DNA from: Heliocidaris tuberculata
Taxonomy: Eukaryota; Echinodermata; Echinoidea; Camarodonta; Echinometridae
DNA length: 64,000 bases
Reading direction: 5' to 3'
Assembly (NCBI GenBank): GCA_025618425.1
Contig: CM046841.1
Coordinates: forward strand, 5,023,239-5,087,238
The notes beneath the pieces are model-generated. The model ran no database searches, was not told the origin of the DNA, and saw only the letters and a program-made list of their open reading frames with translations. Shown here piece after piece: positions 50,101 through 56,009 of the stretch (position 1 is its first letter; each line of letters begins with the position of its first letter). Position numbers and translations under genes: made by a program.

Positions 50101-52958
50101 CAGGGGCTTGATACACAAGATGAGCACCTGAGAGGAAGAAAAAGAATCAGCTGAAAGTCATCTCCGATAGGAAAATGAATAGTGCTAAGGATAATCGCAC
50201 CTGCTTTATACATAAGTTTTTCGTGGCTTCCCTGCCGACCTCGGTCATGTCGGTATTTAGCATTGATTCATAAACATTCAATTTGTAATCGAATTGAAAC
50301 TCCATAACCCGTGGATTCATTGTGCATTCCGTGTAAAAAAAAACAACAACAACAGAAATCCAAGAAAAAAAAAACCCCCCAAAGAACTCACGATTTAAAG
50401 TAGGTGCAGTCAAACAGTATCAAATCCATGCTGACGAAGTTGACATCAATTTCAGTTGAAACAATGGAGAGTTCCAAGGTAACATGGTCAACTGGCATTA
50501 AAATGACATGAAAAATTATTTCAAAATTTGTTGTACACATGTAAGGTCATGCATTAATATTAAGGTTAATAGATCGCAGTTTCTCTAATCAGAATCATAG
50601 AACAATATGCCTTATCATTCGATTACTCGGTAGAAGGACAACCGAAGATCAGACAGGACGTTGAAATGAATGGCAATATAAATAAACGTCTTCCTAAAAA
50701 GCAGGTCCTGAATGTCGATAGTAAAATCTTCCTATAAAACAAGTGAGAACATCGTCAAGTCATAGAAAAATGGGAAAGAAAAGAGAGGAAATATTATAAA
50801 GAAATATGTTCTTTTTACCTCCATCTGGAACTGCAGGTATTTCATTTGCAGGAGGAGTTACGCAGGTGACTGTATTATCCGTAGTGGCAGCATTAACAAT
50901 GTAGGAGTCGAAGACACATCGGTATTGATAGCTCTCTTTGAGGGCTGGAAGCTGTTGTACTATAATGGTGATCTAGCACATGTAAAACCAAGACAGACTT
51001 AATAAAGAACATAGTAGTGATAATAATATTGATTACAATATAGTGGTTTTTCTGTATAGCCCATATGTCGGTGGTTATCACCCAAGTTAAAGCCAGGCTT
51101 CTGCAGGTAACAAACAAGGTGCAATGCCTTGTCCAAGACAGCAAAAATATTTTCGAATAACTATGTTCCTTATCCTGTAAATACGTCATATTTAGTTGAA
51201 ATTATTATGAGAAAATATGGAAACAGCTGCATACAATATGTAGATAATAAGTAATATGTCTTACAATTTCATATTTGTTCACGGCTGCTGTACTTCATTT
51301 CTTGTATATACCACTAACATTTTTTATTGTTGTTGCTAGTGTTCAGTGTTCAGTGTTCAATAACATTGATGGACATCAAGTTCTGATAGCACCTACTTCT
51401 TGTTCTGTTTTTTGATAAGGCAGTATATGATCAGGCTTGACATCTGAGATAGAAACACACTGCAAGGTATTGTGAGACAACCACCGCGTTGACTCGTCAG
51501 GGAAGGGACATTCCGAGTATCTTGTACATCTTGAAGAGGAGGGAGTAGAGGAAGGAAAGAAACAATGATAAAAAGAAATAAAAAGAAAGAATAGGAAAGA
51601 AAGGCATTTTTGTTGGCGAGATAATTCAATATCTTCCTCAATTTGCACCGGTAAAAATTTACAAAGATTGGGGGGGGGGGTGAGTCCTTTTTGGGTTTTA
51701 TTGTATACAGTATTGTGTGAAATATAGCAATTATTGTGTAAGATACCTTTTTTCCTAATAGTTGGTAAATTTTACCTAACTTGTAGAGTGCGAATATATC
51801 GAATATCTCTGTATCAGGGGTGACTTTTTAACATCGAAATTTGATAATTCACTACACCAATTGTATTTCGACATCCCTTGGCATTCCTATCTTCATGCAG
51901 CGTGAAAGGAACGAGAACAGGACAAATCTTATGTTCTGAAGTCAAATTGATGTTAGATAAGGAACGGGAAACCTTTATATCATTTCCTCACCATAATGTA
52001 CTTACCTTCTTTCTAGAGTACACAATCCAGAGTTAGGATCTCTATCATTTTCTCACTTCTTACCAATTCACTTACCTTGCTTCTAGAGTACACCATCCAC
52101 AGTAAGGGTCTCCACCATTTCCTCCATTCTCGCCAATGCACTCCTCACAGCTTTGGTATTGGCTGCAGTTGGCTAAATCCAACGTCAGAACCTTATATTT
52201 TTTAACAGTAAAACGATCAAAAAGGGATTTAAAGCATGTAGAATGTGAATATATAACCATACTCATGTCAGCGGTGGATTTAAATCTACTTCTTTTCATA
52301 AGTAAAAGGAATATAAGGATTACCAAATGGACACGTATGTCATAAAAGTGAATTGTACTTATGACTTTGCCATAGTGCGCGGAACAGAAGGTGATCATGC
52401 TGTTGGGAGGCTGAAACACCTAGAGATATTTAAATGGTCGTGCAATTTCAGTTGCATGCGTTTCCACTGCGCTCTCTAGGTAGAAATAATATATTACCAA
52501 AGTGAGGATCAAGCCGCTAACAAAGCTACTCTAGAATCTGTGATTGTCGTTTGGAGGGTAAAGTGTCTCATTTCTCAGAGTCACAAATGTACATACAAAT
52601 ACAGTTATAAATGCTGAACAGAGGACTGATATTTTAAGAACCCATTGATGACCATGATGACTGGAGAATTATAAGGTTTTAATAAATCAACGATCTTATT
52701 TCCAAGTTGTTCCTCTTTCTCATCATATCTGTCTGAACCTACACGAGCTTTAGCAATACAAGTAGTTGACTTCATTGGGTAACTCGTTAATACGACAAGA
52801 CTAATTTGCCACATTCTTACCTTTGATCCTTCCTCTGAACTCGTAGCAAGTGTAAGCTGCTCTCTAGATTCATCGAGGAACATCTCTTGTAAGACAGGCC
52901 CACCTCCAAGAAACACAGTTTCATAGACGTAGCCAAATGAACCACTGACAATGTTCAA
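17593..52958 (-). CDS. PLXN: Plexin, semaphorin receptor (34 exons, 5'-partial)
   Basis: Single-pass receptor for semaphorins; in the family the cytoplasmic GAP acts on Rap-type small GTPases and the RBD binds Rho-family GTPases. Seen: 34 minus-strand exons with GT-AG borders and consistent phase, giving 1444 codons plus stop. Order by residue of the partial product: Sema end 1-46, PSI1 about 47-95, linker to about 213, PSI2 about 214-252, PSI3 about 364-420, IPT repeats about 425-810, membrane span about 815-841, juxtamembrane coil, RasGAP-like domain about 920-1434 with the RBD inserted at about 1076-1170. This matches the family layout after Sema; the upstream Sema exons and start codon are outside the window. 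Odd: K-R at residues 1003-1004 where plexins have R-R, histidine at 1316 in place of the FLR-type arginine, and a C-terminus about 20 residues shorter than vertebrate plexins. RRRR at 675-678 suggests B class, but the subclass is not certain. Confidence 0.95.
18136..18213 (-). CDS. PLXN: Plexin exon ag: penultimate exon
   Basis: 26 codons, phase 0 both ends: GLFSRVATLKNLYDFTSHD, matching '[20 protein letters not shown]'. Acceptor TTTCTTTCAG, donor GTTAGT. Confidence 0.85.
18800..18926 (+). repeat. L2/SINE-type 3' tail
   Basis: GGCGCCTTGAGCATCCTCTG, then GATATAAATGTAG and (TTA)n: the typical 3' end of L2-type LINEs and their SINEs. It lies in a plexin intron. Confidence 0.6.
18995..19135 (-). 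CDS. PLXN: Plexin exon af: GAP segment 2
   Basis: 47 codons, phase 0 both ends; NRVLFYKDLPGHIRTIGEYY matches '[20 protein letters not shown]'. Confidence 0.92.
19531..19678 (-). CDS. PLXN: Plexin exon ae: GAP segment 2 with FLR-equivalent motif
   Basis: 49 full codons opening LPLHYWMTALAHPSYIFDM, the family 'LPLRFWVNVIKNPQFVFDI'. The codon CAC puts histidine (residue 1316) where plexins have the second catalytic arginine. Phase 2 start, phase 0 end. Confidence 0.93.
20441..20604 (-). CDS. PLXN: Plexin exon ad: GAP segment 2
   Basis: 54 full codons; VKHLFDFFDKMADKYCTDKP and AEAWKSN match 'IKYMFDFLDEQADKH...HTWKSN'. Phase 2 end. Confidence 0.93.
20628..20775. repeat. (TA)n microsatellite
   Basis: About 145 bp of nearly pure TA with three phase breaks, directly upstream (intronic side) of a plexin exon at 20441-20604. 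Confidence 0.95.
20791..20858 (+). repeat. tRNA-like sequence, probable SINE head
   Basis: Starts CTCCGTGGTCTAGTGGTTAA with a good A box and ends CGGCGGAG, which pairs with the start. The anticodon loop would be GTACAGT. The B box (GGTCCTACTCC) is degenerate, so this is a tRNA-derived SINE head or tRNA pseudogene rather than a working tRNA. Confidence 0.45.
21113..21303. repeat. Two (TA)n tracts flanking a Penelope-like fragment
   Basis: TA runs at about 21113-21166 and 21265-21303 bracket 100 bp containing CTGAAGAAGCC-TTTTA-GGCGAAAC, the motif found at Penelope-like element ends. Confidence 0.5.
21814..21903 (-). CDS. PLXN: Plexin exon ac: GAP segment 2
   Basis: 30 codons, phase 0 both ends; LDREFLAPRLLVTK matches 'VSEIYLTRLLATK'. 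Donor GTAAGA. Confidence 0.87.
22081..22172 (-). CDS. PLXN: Plexin exon ab: GAP segment 2 start
   Basis: 30 full codons ending GGSRMIHL, matching 'GTKLWHLV'. Phase 1 start, phase 0 end (donor GTAAGA). Confidence 0.87.
22685..22784 (-). CDS. PLXN: Plexin exon aa: end of RBD
   Basis: VADGSQVALIAKAAMND matches 'VTDGSSVALVPKQ'. Acceptor GTTTATGCAG is clear. The donor (T|GTAGGT at 22684-22679) was chosen because it alone gives the phase 1 needed by the next exon; this 3' boundary is less certain. Confidence 0.75.
23450..24735 (+). pseudogene. L2/CR1-like retrotransposon RT fragment
   Basis: Several broken plus-strand frames. 23562-23807 has LCWIKSYLSDRHQKVTVGG, then FGVPQGSQLGPLLF and a HADDTQ active-site relic (FADD/YADD type). 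24154-24387 has ALITSKLDYCNGSLFGMPD and ELHWLPVRQRISFKIL. The 3' tail GCGCTATATAAATTTATGC-(TTA)n ends at about 24735. Sits in the plexin intron directly next to the donor of exon z. Confidence 0.85.
24742..24851 (-). CDS. PLXN: Plexin exon z: RBD
   Basis: 36 full codons: WYHPGGEERILKDRDEFN, equivalent to 'EWRQGRMARIILQDED'. Phase 0 end. The donor (GTAAAT) sits within about 10 bp of the tail of an L2-like element. Confidence 0.87.
25100..25540 (-). pseudogene. L2-like 3' end fragment
   Basis: Minus strand: ARSLRSADQALLTEA, WGDRAFYISGPKLWNCLPQ and a CGGCGCTATACAAGAAGCC-(ATC)n tail. This is the C-terminus plus 3' UTR of an L2-type element in a plexin intron. Confidence 0.8.
25744..25897 (-). 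CDS. PLXN: Plexin exon y: Rho-GTPase-binding domain
   Basis: 51 full codons: VKVLDVDCITQVKQKILDAA then YRKSHIVQQ..., the ubiquitin-like RBD ('[22 protein letters not shown]'). Phase 1 end (donor GTAAGT). Confidence 0.93.
26395..26541 (-). CDS. PLXN: Plexin exon x: end of GAP segment 1, before RBD
   Basis: 49 codons, phase 0 both ends; IKIQVEKGPIDITTGQSVFS matches the near-invariant plexin '[20 protein letters not shown]'. Confidence 0.93.
27283..27349 (-). CDS. PLXN: Plexin exon w: GAP segment 1
   Basis: Short exon, 22 full codons: TETIVEKLLSNWISLCMYQ then YLK, matching '[24 protein letters not shown]'. Found by homology and splice phase. Confidence 0.9.
27854..27928 (-). CDS. PLXN: Plexin exon v: GAP segment 1, first arginine region
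   Basis: 24 full codons (TLFKLLEESIEEGADSGRAK ... SLFK). Ends phase 2 inside the codon for R1004, so the conserved R-R pair of plexins reads K-R here. Confidence 0.87.
28425..28490 (-). CDS. PLXN: Plexin exon u: GAP segment 1
   Basis: Short exon, 21 full codons: VNIASLITVLLVTEGKFGYF, the family 'VASLIMTALQGEMEYAT' helix. Phase 2 both ends, donor GTGAGT. Too short for simple ORF detection. Confidence 0.88.
28772..28893 (-). CDS. PLXN: Plexin exon t: GAP segment 1
   Basis: 40 full codons with LSNPDFLTNFIKQLEEKRKS and QRRD; matches 'FLLLFIHTLESQ...RDR'. Phase 2 end. Confidence 0.9.
29315..29457 (-). CDS. PLXN: Plexin exon s: start of cytoplasmic GAP region
   Basis: 47 full codons opening FHELQADMSEVEDQI, matching the conserved 'AFAELQTDI' after the membrane span. 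Acceptor TTTTTTTAAG, donor GTATAA, phase 0 end. Confidence 0.9.
31218..31443 (-). CDS. PLXN: Plexin exon r: transmembrane segment and juxtamembrane coil
   Basis: 75 full codons. HGNLIFYPGYVKY ends the ectodomain; the hydrophobic run with VITVVILVIIGAFIY (residues about 815-841) is the membrane span, followed by basic RRSHERLNKR and a heptad-like coil. Ends phase 1 at donor GTAAAA. Confidence 0.92.
31831..32019 (-). CDS. PLXN: Plexin exon q: last IPT repeat
   Basis: 63 codons, phase 0 both ends. LEIK of the previous exon continues as GMNLNLASTEDDVQVLLG, as in 'GENLNL..' of family members. The acceptor lies about 30 bp from a retrotransposon boundary. Confidence 0.88.
32050..33075 (+). pseudogene. 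Jockey/CR1-type retrotransposon RT
   Basis: Plus strand in two frames (32077-32571 and 32558-33139). LDFSKAFDTIDHEILLSKL, NCGVPQGSILGPLLFILYIN and MYADDTNLFF are RT blocks; YLNYGILAWGNSA, YPTRQINLYHLPRTRT and APKLWNSLPLNI are the post-RT region. 5'-truncated and frameshifted at about 32565. Its 3' end was separated by a later DNA transposon and resumes at 35287. Confidence 0.88.
33071..35291. mobile_element. DNA transposon with perfect 34-bp TIRs and 5-bp TSD
   Basis: Element 33076-35286 (2211 bp). Both ends carry the same 34-bp inverted repeat beginning CAGTGTAGTAAAATCACG and ending CCGTTATAACG, with no mismatch. TTTTA flanks both sides (33071-33075, 35287-35291). It inserted in the last codons of the retrotransposon ORF. 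The interior is about 430 bp of unique sequence, a 1.6-kb pyrimidine-rich minisatellite and about 150 bp of unique sequence; no transposase. A 5-bp duplication fits Transib-like elements, but CAGTG is not the usual Transib end, so the superfamily is open. Confidence 0.85.
33515..35135. repeat. Pyrimidine-rich minisatellite
   Basis: About 1.6 kb of imperfect units of about 45-60 bp, each with TTATGTATTTCTTTGTTTTT and a variable CTTCTCTCTGTCTTCC part. All three plus-strand frames stay open for over 1.3 kb because the unit lacks stop codons; these frames are artefacts. Confidence 0.93.
35287..35966 (+). repeat. 3' UTR and tail of the interrupted retrotransposon
   Basis: Continues from 33075 after the nested transposon and ends GAAATCTGAATCTGAATT with AATAAAATC shortly before. 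The tail matches that at 3110. Confidence 0.65.
36548..36784 (-). CDS. PLXN: Plexin exon p: IPT3/4 with tetrabasic site
   Basis: 79 codons, phase 0 both ends. Contains DTILFCSTPSFP (an IPT strand with cysteine), then TPIRRRRATNG, a tetrabasic proprotein-convertase-like site at residues 675-678, and ends NNERLEIK, the start of the last IPT repeat. Confidence 0.88.
37185..37284 (-). CDS. PLXN: Plexin exon o: IPT repeat 3
   Basis: 33 full codons beginning GGIDIKITGERFDLVQEPRI, an IPT 'GG..I.ITG..F' motif. Acceptor CTTTTGACACAG, donor GTAATT, phase 0 end. Confidence 0.88.
37752..37928 (-). CDS. PLXN: Plexin exon n: IPT repeat 2 end and IPT3 start
   Basis: 58 full codons; contains IATCMTSGIP and FTYNPNLRITNIDRTESIM, the junction of IPT2 and IPT3. 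Phase 2 at both ends. Confidence 0.88.
38107..38137. repeat. (GT)n microsatellite
   Basis: About 15 GT units in a plexin intron. Confidence 0.9.
38315..38925. repeat. Fold-back element with about 44-bp arms
   Basis: Arms at 38315-38358 and 38883-38925 are inverted copies (TTTTTCTGTTAGCTAGGACC region). Between them are many direct and inverted copies of AATAGCGGTCCTTATGAATA-like units (38400-38695) and a 10-bp-stem hairpin with ACCACTAGGG...CCCTAGTGGT (about 38801-38838). Confidence 0.75.
39571..39704 (-). CDS. PLXN: Plexin exon m: IPT repeat 2 start
   Basis: Encodes GFSPTEGQVAGGTDVTIIG, the IPT2 opening, ending in KCND. Phase 0 start, phase 2 end (donor GTAAGT). Confidence 0.9.
39790..40384 (-). 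repeat. 3' UTR of a CR1/jockey-like element
   Basis: Minus strand, ends in an (AATTG)n tail at 39796-39818; the same tail closes a fragment at 45771 on the plus strand. It probably belongs with the RT pieces at 41410-42085, split by the L2 below. Confidence 0.5.
40385..41408 (-). pseudogene. L2-like retrotransposon fragment
   Basis: Minus strand: LDFSSASDTIDHAILLDRL (RT start, 41119-41406), then a deletion, then LQIVQNSAARLVERV, LHRLPVQERIIYKILTLCHK and WNRLPDQLRGFES (40685-41107), with (ATT)n tail near 40391. A (T)23 run at about 41166-41188 interrupts it. Inside a plexin intron. Confidence 0.85.
41410..42085 (-). pseudogene. Jockey/CR1-type RT C-terminal fragments
   Basis: Minus strand in three frames: GVYIDSRLSWKSHIRTVESK and LVLPYFTYCNIVWGNTFPTS (41738-42085), ADINVFQQCWFVYKFVNSQL (41510-41722), and RYKGPKLWNEI (41410-41598). 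Broken by frameshifts. Confidence 0.85.
42310..42418 (-). CDS. PLXN: Plexin exon l: end of IPT repeat 1
   Basis: 36 full codons; IEITVRSGEGNKT and EQFYYR form the last IPT1 strands. Starts phase 2, ends phase 0 (donor GTGAGT). Confidence 0.85.
42557..43088. repeat. Long fold-back (arms about 240 bp)
   Basis: Left arm about 42557-42800, right arm about 42850-43088 inverted, about 80-90 percent alike by eye (e.g. TGTACACAAAATTTCATAT versus its complement). CCTTTAA at 43107-43113 resembles a TTAA-type MITE end; the left end is degraded. Confidence 0.8.
43388..43542 (-). CDS. PLXN: Plexin exon k: IPT repeat 1
   Basis: Begins FYPLSGPISGRTRLEINGTD, the classic IPT/TIG start ('PLSGP..GGT.LTI.G'). 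Acceptor TTCCTTTAG, donor GTAAAA, ends phase 2. Confidence 0.9.
43987..44177 (-). CDS. PLXN: Plexin exon j: PSI domain 3
   Basis: 63 full codons opening TLYKCSVNSGSCSRC, then NCGWCGNDC, and ending APVITD, which leads into the first IPT repeat. Phase 1 start, phase 0 end. Confidence 0.9.
45215..45308 (-). CDS. PLXN: Plexin exon i: Ig-like segment before PSI3
   Basis: 31 full codons containing VSVSVQWNGHYSIDDP, matching the plexin 'VVWNGNFVIDNP' strand. Phase 0 start, phase 1 end (donor GTAAGA). Confidence 0.87.
45560..45771 (+). repeat. CR1-like 3' tail with (AATTG)n
   Basis: Ends AATAAATGTCTTTAAATTG then ATTGAATTG repeats. No coding part recognised. Confidence 0.5.
46123..46210. repeat. Near-perfect hairpin
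   Basis: Perfect core AATGACACGA-CTTT-TCGTGTCATT (46153-46176), extended by A-rich and T-rich arms and ACGAGAATAGAAATAAAG versus its complement to about 40 bp per arm. Confidence 0.85.
46422..46520 (-). CDS. PLXN: Plexin exon h: Ig-like segment before PSI3
   Basis: 33 codons, phase 0 both ends (SIDCILRIDGADVRVASTFF, ending SNKE). Acceptor TTTTATCAG, donor GTAAAT. Confidence 0.85.
46902..47039 (-). CDS. PLXN: Plexin exon g: after PSI2
   Basis: 46 codons, phase 0 both ends. Contains FIPVSIPSNYSLWARNLP, which aligns with the 'LAARNLP' segment of vertebrate plexins. Confidence 0.87.
47400..48946. mobile_element. Probable non-autonomous hAT element with nested MITE
   Basis: The right end reads CAGTGGCGTATCTAGGAATC on the minus strand (ends 48946), a common hAT-type TIR. 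Inside are two diverged blocks (about 47475-47570 and 47778-47890) with GGGGCGCAAAAAACGC-like and GGGTAAATGCATTAG motifs, and the TTAA MITE at 48014. The left end was not identified, so the start is approximate. Confidence 0.45.
48010..48601. mobile_element. TTAA-type MITE (Kolobok/T2-like)
   Basis: Element 48014-48597 (584 bp) flanked by TTAA at 48010-48013 and 48598-48601. TIRs AGGGCATTCCAACCTTG and AGGGAAATCCAACCTTG (15/17). TTAA duplication with AGGG ends fits Kolobok/T2 MITEs. No coding capacity. Confidence 0.8.
50013..50127 (-). CDS. PLXN: Plexin exon f: PSI domain 2
   Basis: 38 codons with CSSCVSSPWPCDWCVYDNRC, the second PSI cysteine pattern. Acceptor CTTCCTCTCAG, donor GTAAGC, ends phase 0. 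Confidence 0.9.
50392..50491 (-). CDS. PLXN: Plexin exon e: linker before PSI2
   Basis: Encodes DHVTLELSIVSTEID and LFDCTYFK, the conserved 'DHVT...FYDC' segment of plexins. Phase 1 start, phase 2 end (donor GTGAGT). Confidence 0.87.
50819..50972 (-). CDS. PLXN: Plexin exon d: IPT-like linker between PSI1 and PSI2
   Basis: Encodes LPALKESYQYRCVFDSYI and a TVTCVTPP strand typical of the plexin inter-PSI Ig-like fold. Phase 0 start, phase 1 end (donor GTAAAA). Confidence 0.87.
51397..51529 (-). CDS. PLXN: Plexin exon c: end of PSI1 and linker
   Basis: 44 full codons starting with CTRYSECPF, the last PSI1 cysteines. Starts phase 2, ends phase 0 at donor GTAGGT. Confidence 0.85.
52076..52191 (-). 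CDS. PLXN: Plexin exon b: PSI domain 1
   Basis: Cysteine-rich PSI core with NCSQYQSCEECIG and DPYCGWC. Starts phase 0 after a weak acceptor (ATATAAG) and ends phase 2 at donor GTAAGT. A local partial duplicate of this exon's 5'-splice-site region (TTCTAGAGTACAC) lies just downstream at about 52012-52024. Confidence 0.9.
52821..52958 (-). CDS. PLXN: Plexin exon a: C-terminal end of Sema domain
   Basis: 46 codons, phase 0 at both ends, acceptor TTTCTCCAATAG and donor GTAAGA. It encodes the final Sema propeller strands (GGGPVLQEMFLDESREQLTL) just before PSI1. The first recognisable exon of the gene in this window. Confidence 0.88.
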
Positions 52959-53219
52959 CTATTGGAGAAATTGTTTTGGATTATATAAGTTCGTCTTTTG
53001 CACTTTTGCCCCCTATACTAGGCATTTATACACATACTTTATATCGTTTTACTTTATAGAGTCAGGTACGGACTGGGTTCGAAATTTACTTGGGGATATT
53101 CCCTACTAGATATATACTTCGAAGTGCATATGCATATAGTACATATTTACGTTAGCAAGCCGGGACTGAAATGTTCATGGAATAGTACAAATACAGTCTC
53201 TTTATTATAAACTTTACAT
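52959..53219 (-). other. Plexin intron, nothing recognised
   Basis: No Sema exon, TIR or repeat seen. The sequence from here to 64000 is probably one long intron, since the missing Sema exons are not recognisable. Confidence 0.4.
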
Positions 53220-54512
53220 TACCGTAAACGGGGTCACTAGGAACTGTTTTGGTACAACTGTTTTACCTTATAATATTTTCATTACATTGCCAGTGGCAAA
53301 TGTTTTGGCGCAATGAAATGGCCATTCATGTTACCTATCTATTGACAAAGGTATAAAAGAAATTCCATCAATATCAAATTTAATTTTTATATGGACTTTT
53401 GTGACTGATGATATTCAACCGGTCTGCCGGTGTTGGGGTAAATAGGAACAGAATGGAAAATTATGAAATAAATGTTCTTTAAATCGTTACTTGTATACCA
53501 ATACCTTAAAAGTTTTTGGAGAATGGGTTTGCATCAAATTGGGAATTGAAAAGACAATGATTTCAGAAGCATCTCAACTCATCATCATAAATTTAAATGA
53601 CAAAAGCCTATGTTTGGAATCATTACAGGTATTAAACCGGTAACGTGTCTTAGAGAAACTGGAATATGTTTTAACATGGTTTCCATCGTGGTTTTAGAGC
53701 TACTTGATTACAGAAATGACACTTCTGTATTGAAAATATAAAACATTATTGGCAGTAAACAATATTTGTTGGGTAATGCGAGGGGTGAGGGGATCAGTAA
53801 ACTAGAATTTGAATTTTCGTACTTTTGATTAATGCCCATCGTGAGTATTTAATGGATCATCCTATTCAGAATGTGCGTATATTGTCTTTAAATTTATTTA
53901 ATAACTGATTGTGTGAAATAATATTACCCGAACTATGCCAGACAGGGTGTCGGAGTTCCTAAGGGGCCTGGAAACGACTGTTCTAAGAACGCCGTTGAGT
54001 GTCTGTGTTTCATGTGATATGTATTTAGGTGCTTTAGGTATGTTTTGGTATCAGGAGGTCTAAATCATAATTGCTTGGTAGTATGTTCCTATTCACCACG
54101 GTTATTCAGGATATAAAATTTGAAAATAACCAAAATCAGGAAAAATATATAAACCCAATTGCAATCAAGTTCTTTCACGGGAATTATATACAAAGCCAAA
54201 TTTGTGTGGTCTTGGTGCGAAATCTATAAATTCACTTCGGTAGATCTGAAGATAGGAAGAAAGTTTTTACCACATCCCAATTGTTAACATATTTCAGGAC
54301 ATTATTATATTCCACGCTGGGGTAAATATTAATTGATGCCCATCAAATAAGTCATGATTGGATTTTTTTTTTTAAGCTAGAGGTATGTATAACATAATTA
54401 AAATAAATTAGAAAATTTTGCATTATTATTTTTGAAAATGAAATTACCAAGAAAAAAATTCCACTTTTGTTTCTATCAACACCCGTGTTCCTATTCACCC
54501 CGTTTTCCGGTA
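53220..54512. mobile_element. TIR element with ACGGGGTGAA ends and TA flanks, 1.29 kb
   Basis: Element 53222-54510. Left end CCGTAAACGGGGTCACTAGG, right end (complement) CCGGAAAACGGGGTGAATAG. TA on both sides (53220-53221, 54511-54512) fits a Tc1/mariner/pogo-type insertion. Subterminal copies of GGGGTAAATAGGAAC (about 53436) and an inverted TTCCTATTCACC (about 54087). No transposase frame. Confidence 0.7.
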
Positions 54513-55668
54513 CAGTTTAAATTTATCTATCACTCAAAGTGCACCCATATATTTCCAATTATATTTGGTAGGAGACATGATGTAAATCATGACATGTGGG
54601 CATTCAGTTGATATATATTTGATATTACTTGGCAAATTGAGGGAAAATAAAAGTTTTGAAGACTTCTGGCTCAAATATACAAATAATTAATTACAAAATT
54701 TTCTTTAAAAAGCATTTTTCAACATACTGACATAATCATGAAAAGAGTTGACTGGTAATGTAGGAGCACGGGTACAACTTTACTAGGCCGGTTGTTGACG
54801 TCTTATGCCCGAATGTCAAATTTCCAGTAACAAAATTTTGGACACATTATTATGTTGAAAAAGTAGTCTTATCCCTAAAAATATAGCATACCCTAGTAGA
54901 TAAGACATTTACCCGAATATCATGAAGTAAAGAGTGCACGAGTATTGTTAATTTAAACGTTCTCGGGGTTCTGCGGGACCCGAGACCCCGCCTTGTAAGC
55001 CTATGACTGTTAATCAGTTTATCTTAGAAATAATCGAAAATCCCCGAAATATTCTCCAAGATTAGAATGATTAGAAAAGGAAGGTGGTTGTTGATTTTTA
55101 TCTTTAAAGAAATTATTCGTACGAATACGAATGACTAAAATCACTTGTATCATTGTAACTAAAGGAATAATTTCACAAAAAAACTCCATGAGATTGTTAC
55201 CACTTATAGGTTCTTGGTTCATGTAACCTTCTAGGCTGACTTTTCAACATGTATTTTCAAAAGTTAAATTATACCTTTAAGTCAATGCTTTCAATATATC
55301 AAATCTTATTGTATTACCATCACAAGCCAAATTCAAAAGCCAATCCTTGTTCGTTACCTATTCATTTGATTTGATTTTGATTTGATTTATTTCATTTTTT
55401 CCGTATCGGTACAAACAAAACATGAACATGTAAAACTGTCAAATCACTGTTGCTATGCTGTATTGACTACCGTATTAATTGCATAACCCTTTACAATGTG
55501 TTAAATAATGTCCTTAGTCTTTACTTTGTACTTTGTACCTGTACTTTATCTTAGTTCTTTCAGTATCGAAAATTAATTAAACAATGATCTGCCGTAGACA
55601 GCATACTGTTCTTATTTGGACCAATAAGCCCTGCATCTGCTTAATTCAATATCAGTTATATCAAATCG
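54513..55668. other. No recognisable gene
   Basis: AT-rich; contains a short GATTTGATTTGATTT run near 55368-55390. No supported frame. Confidence 0.5.
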
Positions 55669-56009
55669 GACGGATGTAGGCGCAGAAATGCCCGCCATGA
55701 TACACGATGTCCCATAACTTTGCCCATTCTCAAATCAATTATCAATTCCATTTCACACGTTAGCAAGAGTACCTACGACCAGGCATTATTTCGAGCCGCA
55801 TTCCTGGTAGCGTTTTTTTTGGTTTTCTTCGGGTTAGGGAAGTTCACAGCAAAATCCAAAAGGGGTCCATTTCCCTTATCACAGGAGGAAGTTCACATAT
55901 GGGGTACAAACAGTAACAGAAACTTGCATGTAACAGTTCGTAGGTCTAAAACGGATCAAACAGGGAGGGGGTGTCGCATTGTAATTCCTCCCAACGACAT
56001 GGCTCTCAT
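55669..56009 (+). pseudogene. Tyrosine recombinase, middle fragment
   Basis: Encodes ILKSIINSISHVSKSTYDQA, GLGKFTAKSKRGPFP and RRSKTDQTGRGCRIVIPPND. Where copy 1 has GFLRVGEF this copy reads LVFFGLGKF, so the first catalytic arginine is lost, probably by a small indel with frame change. Ends at the nested insertion. Confidence 0.85.
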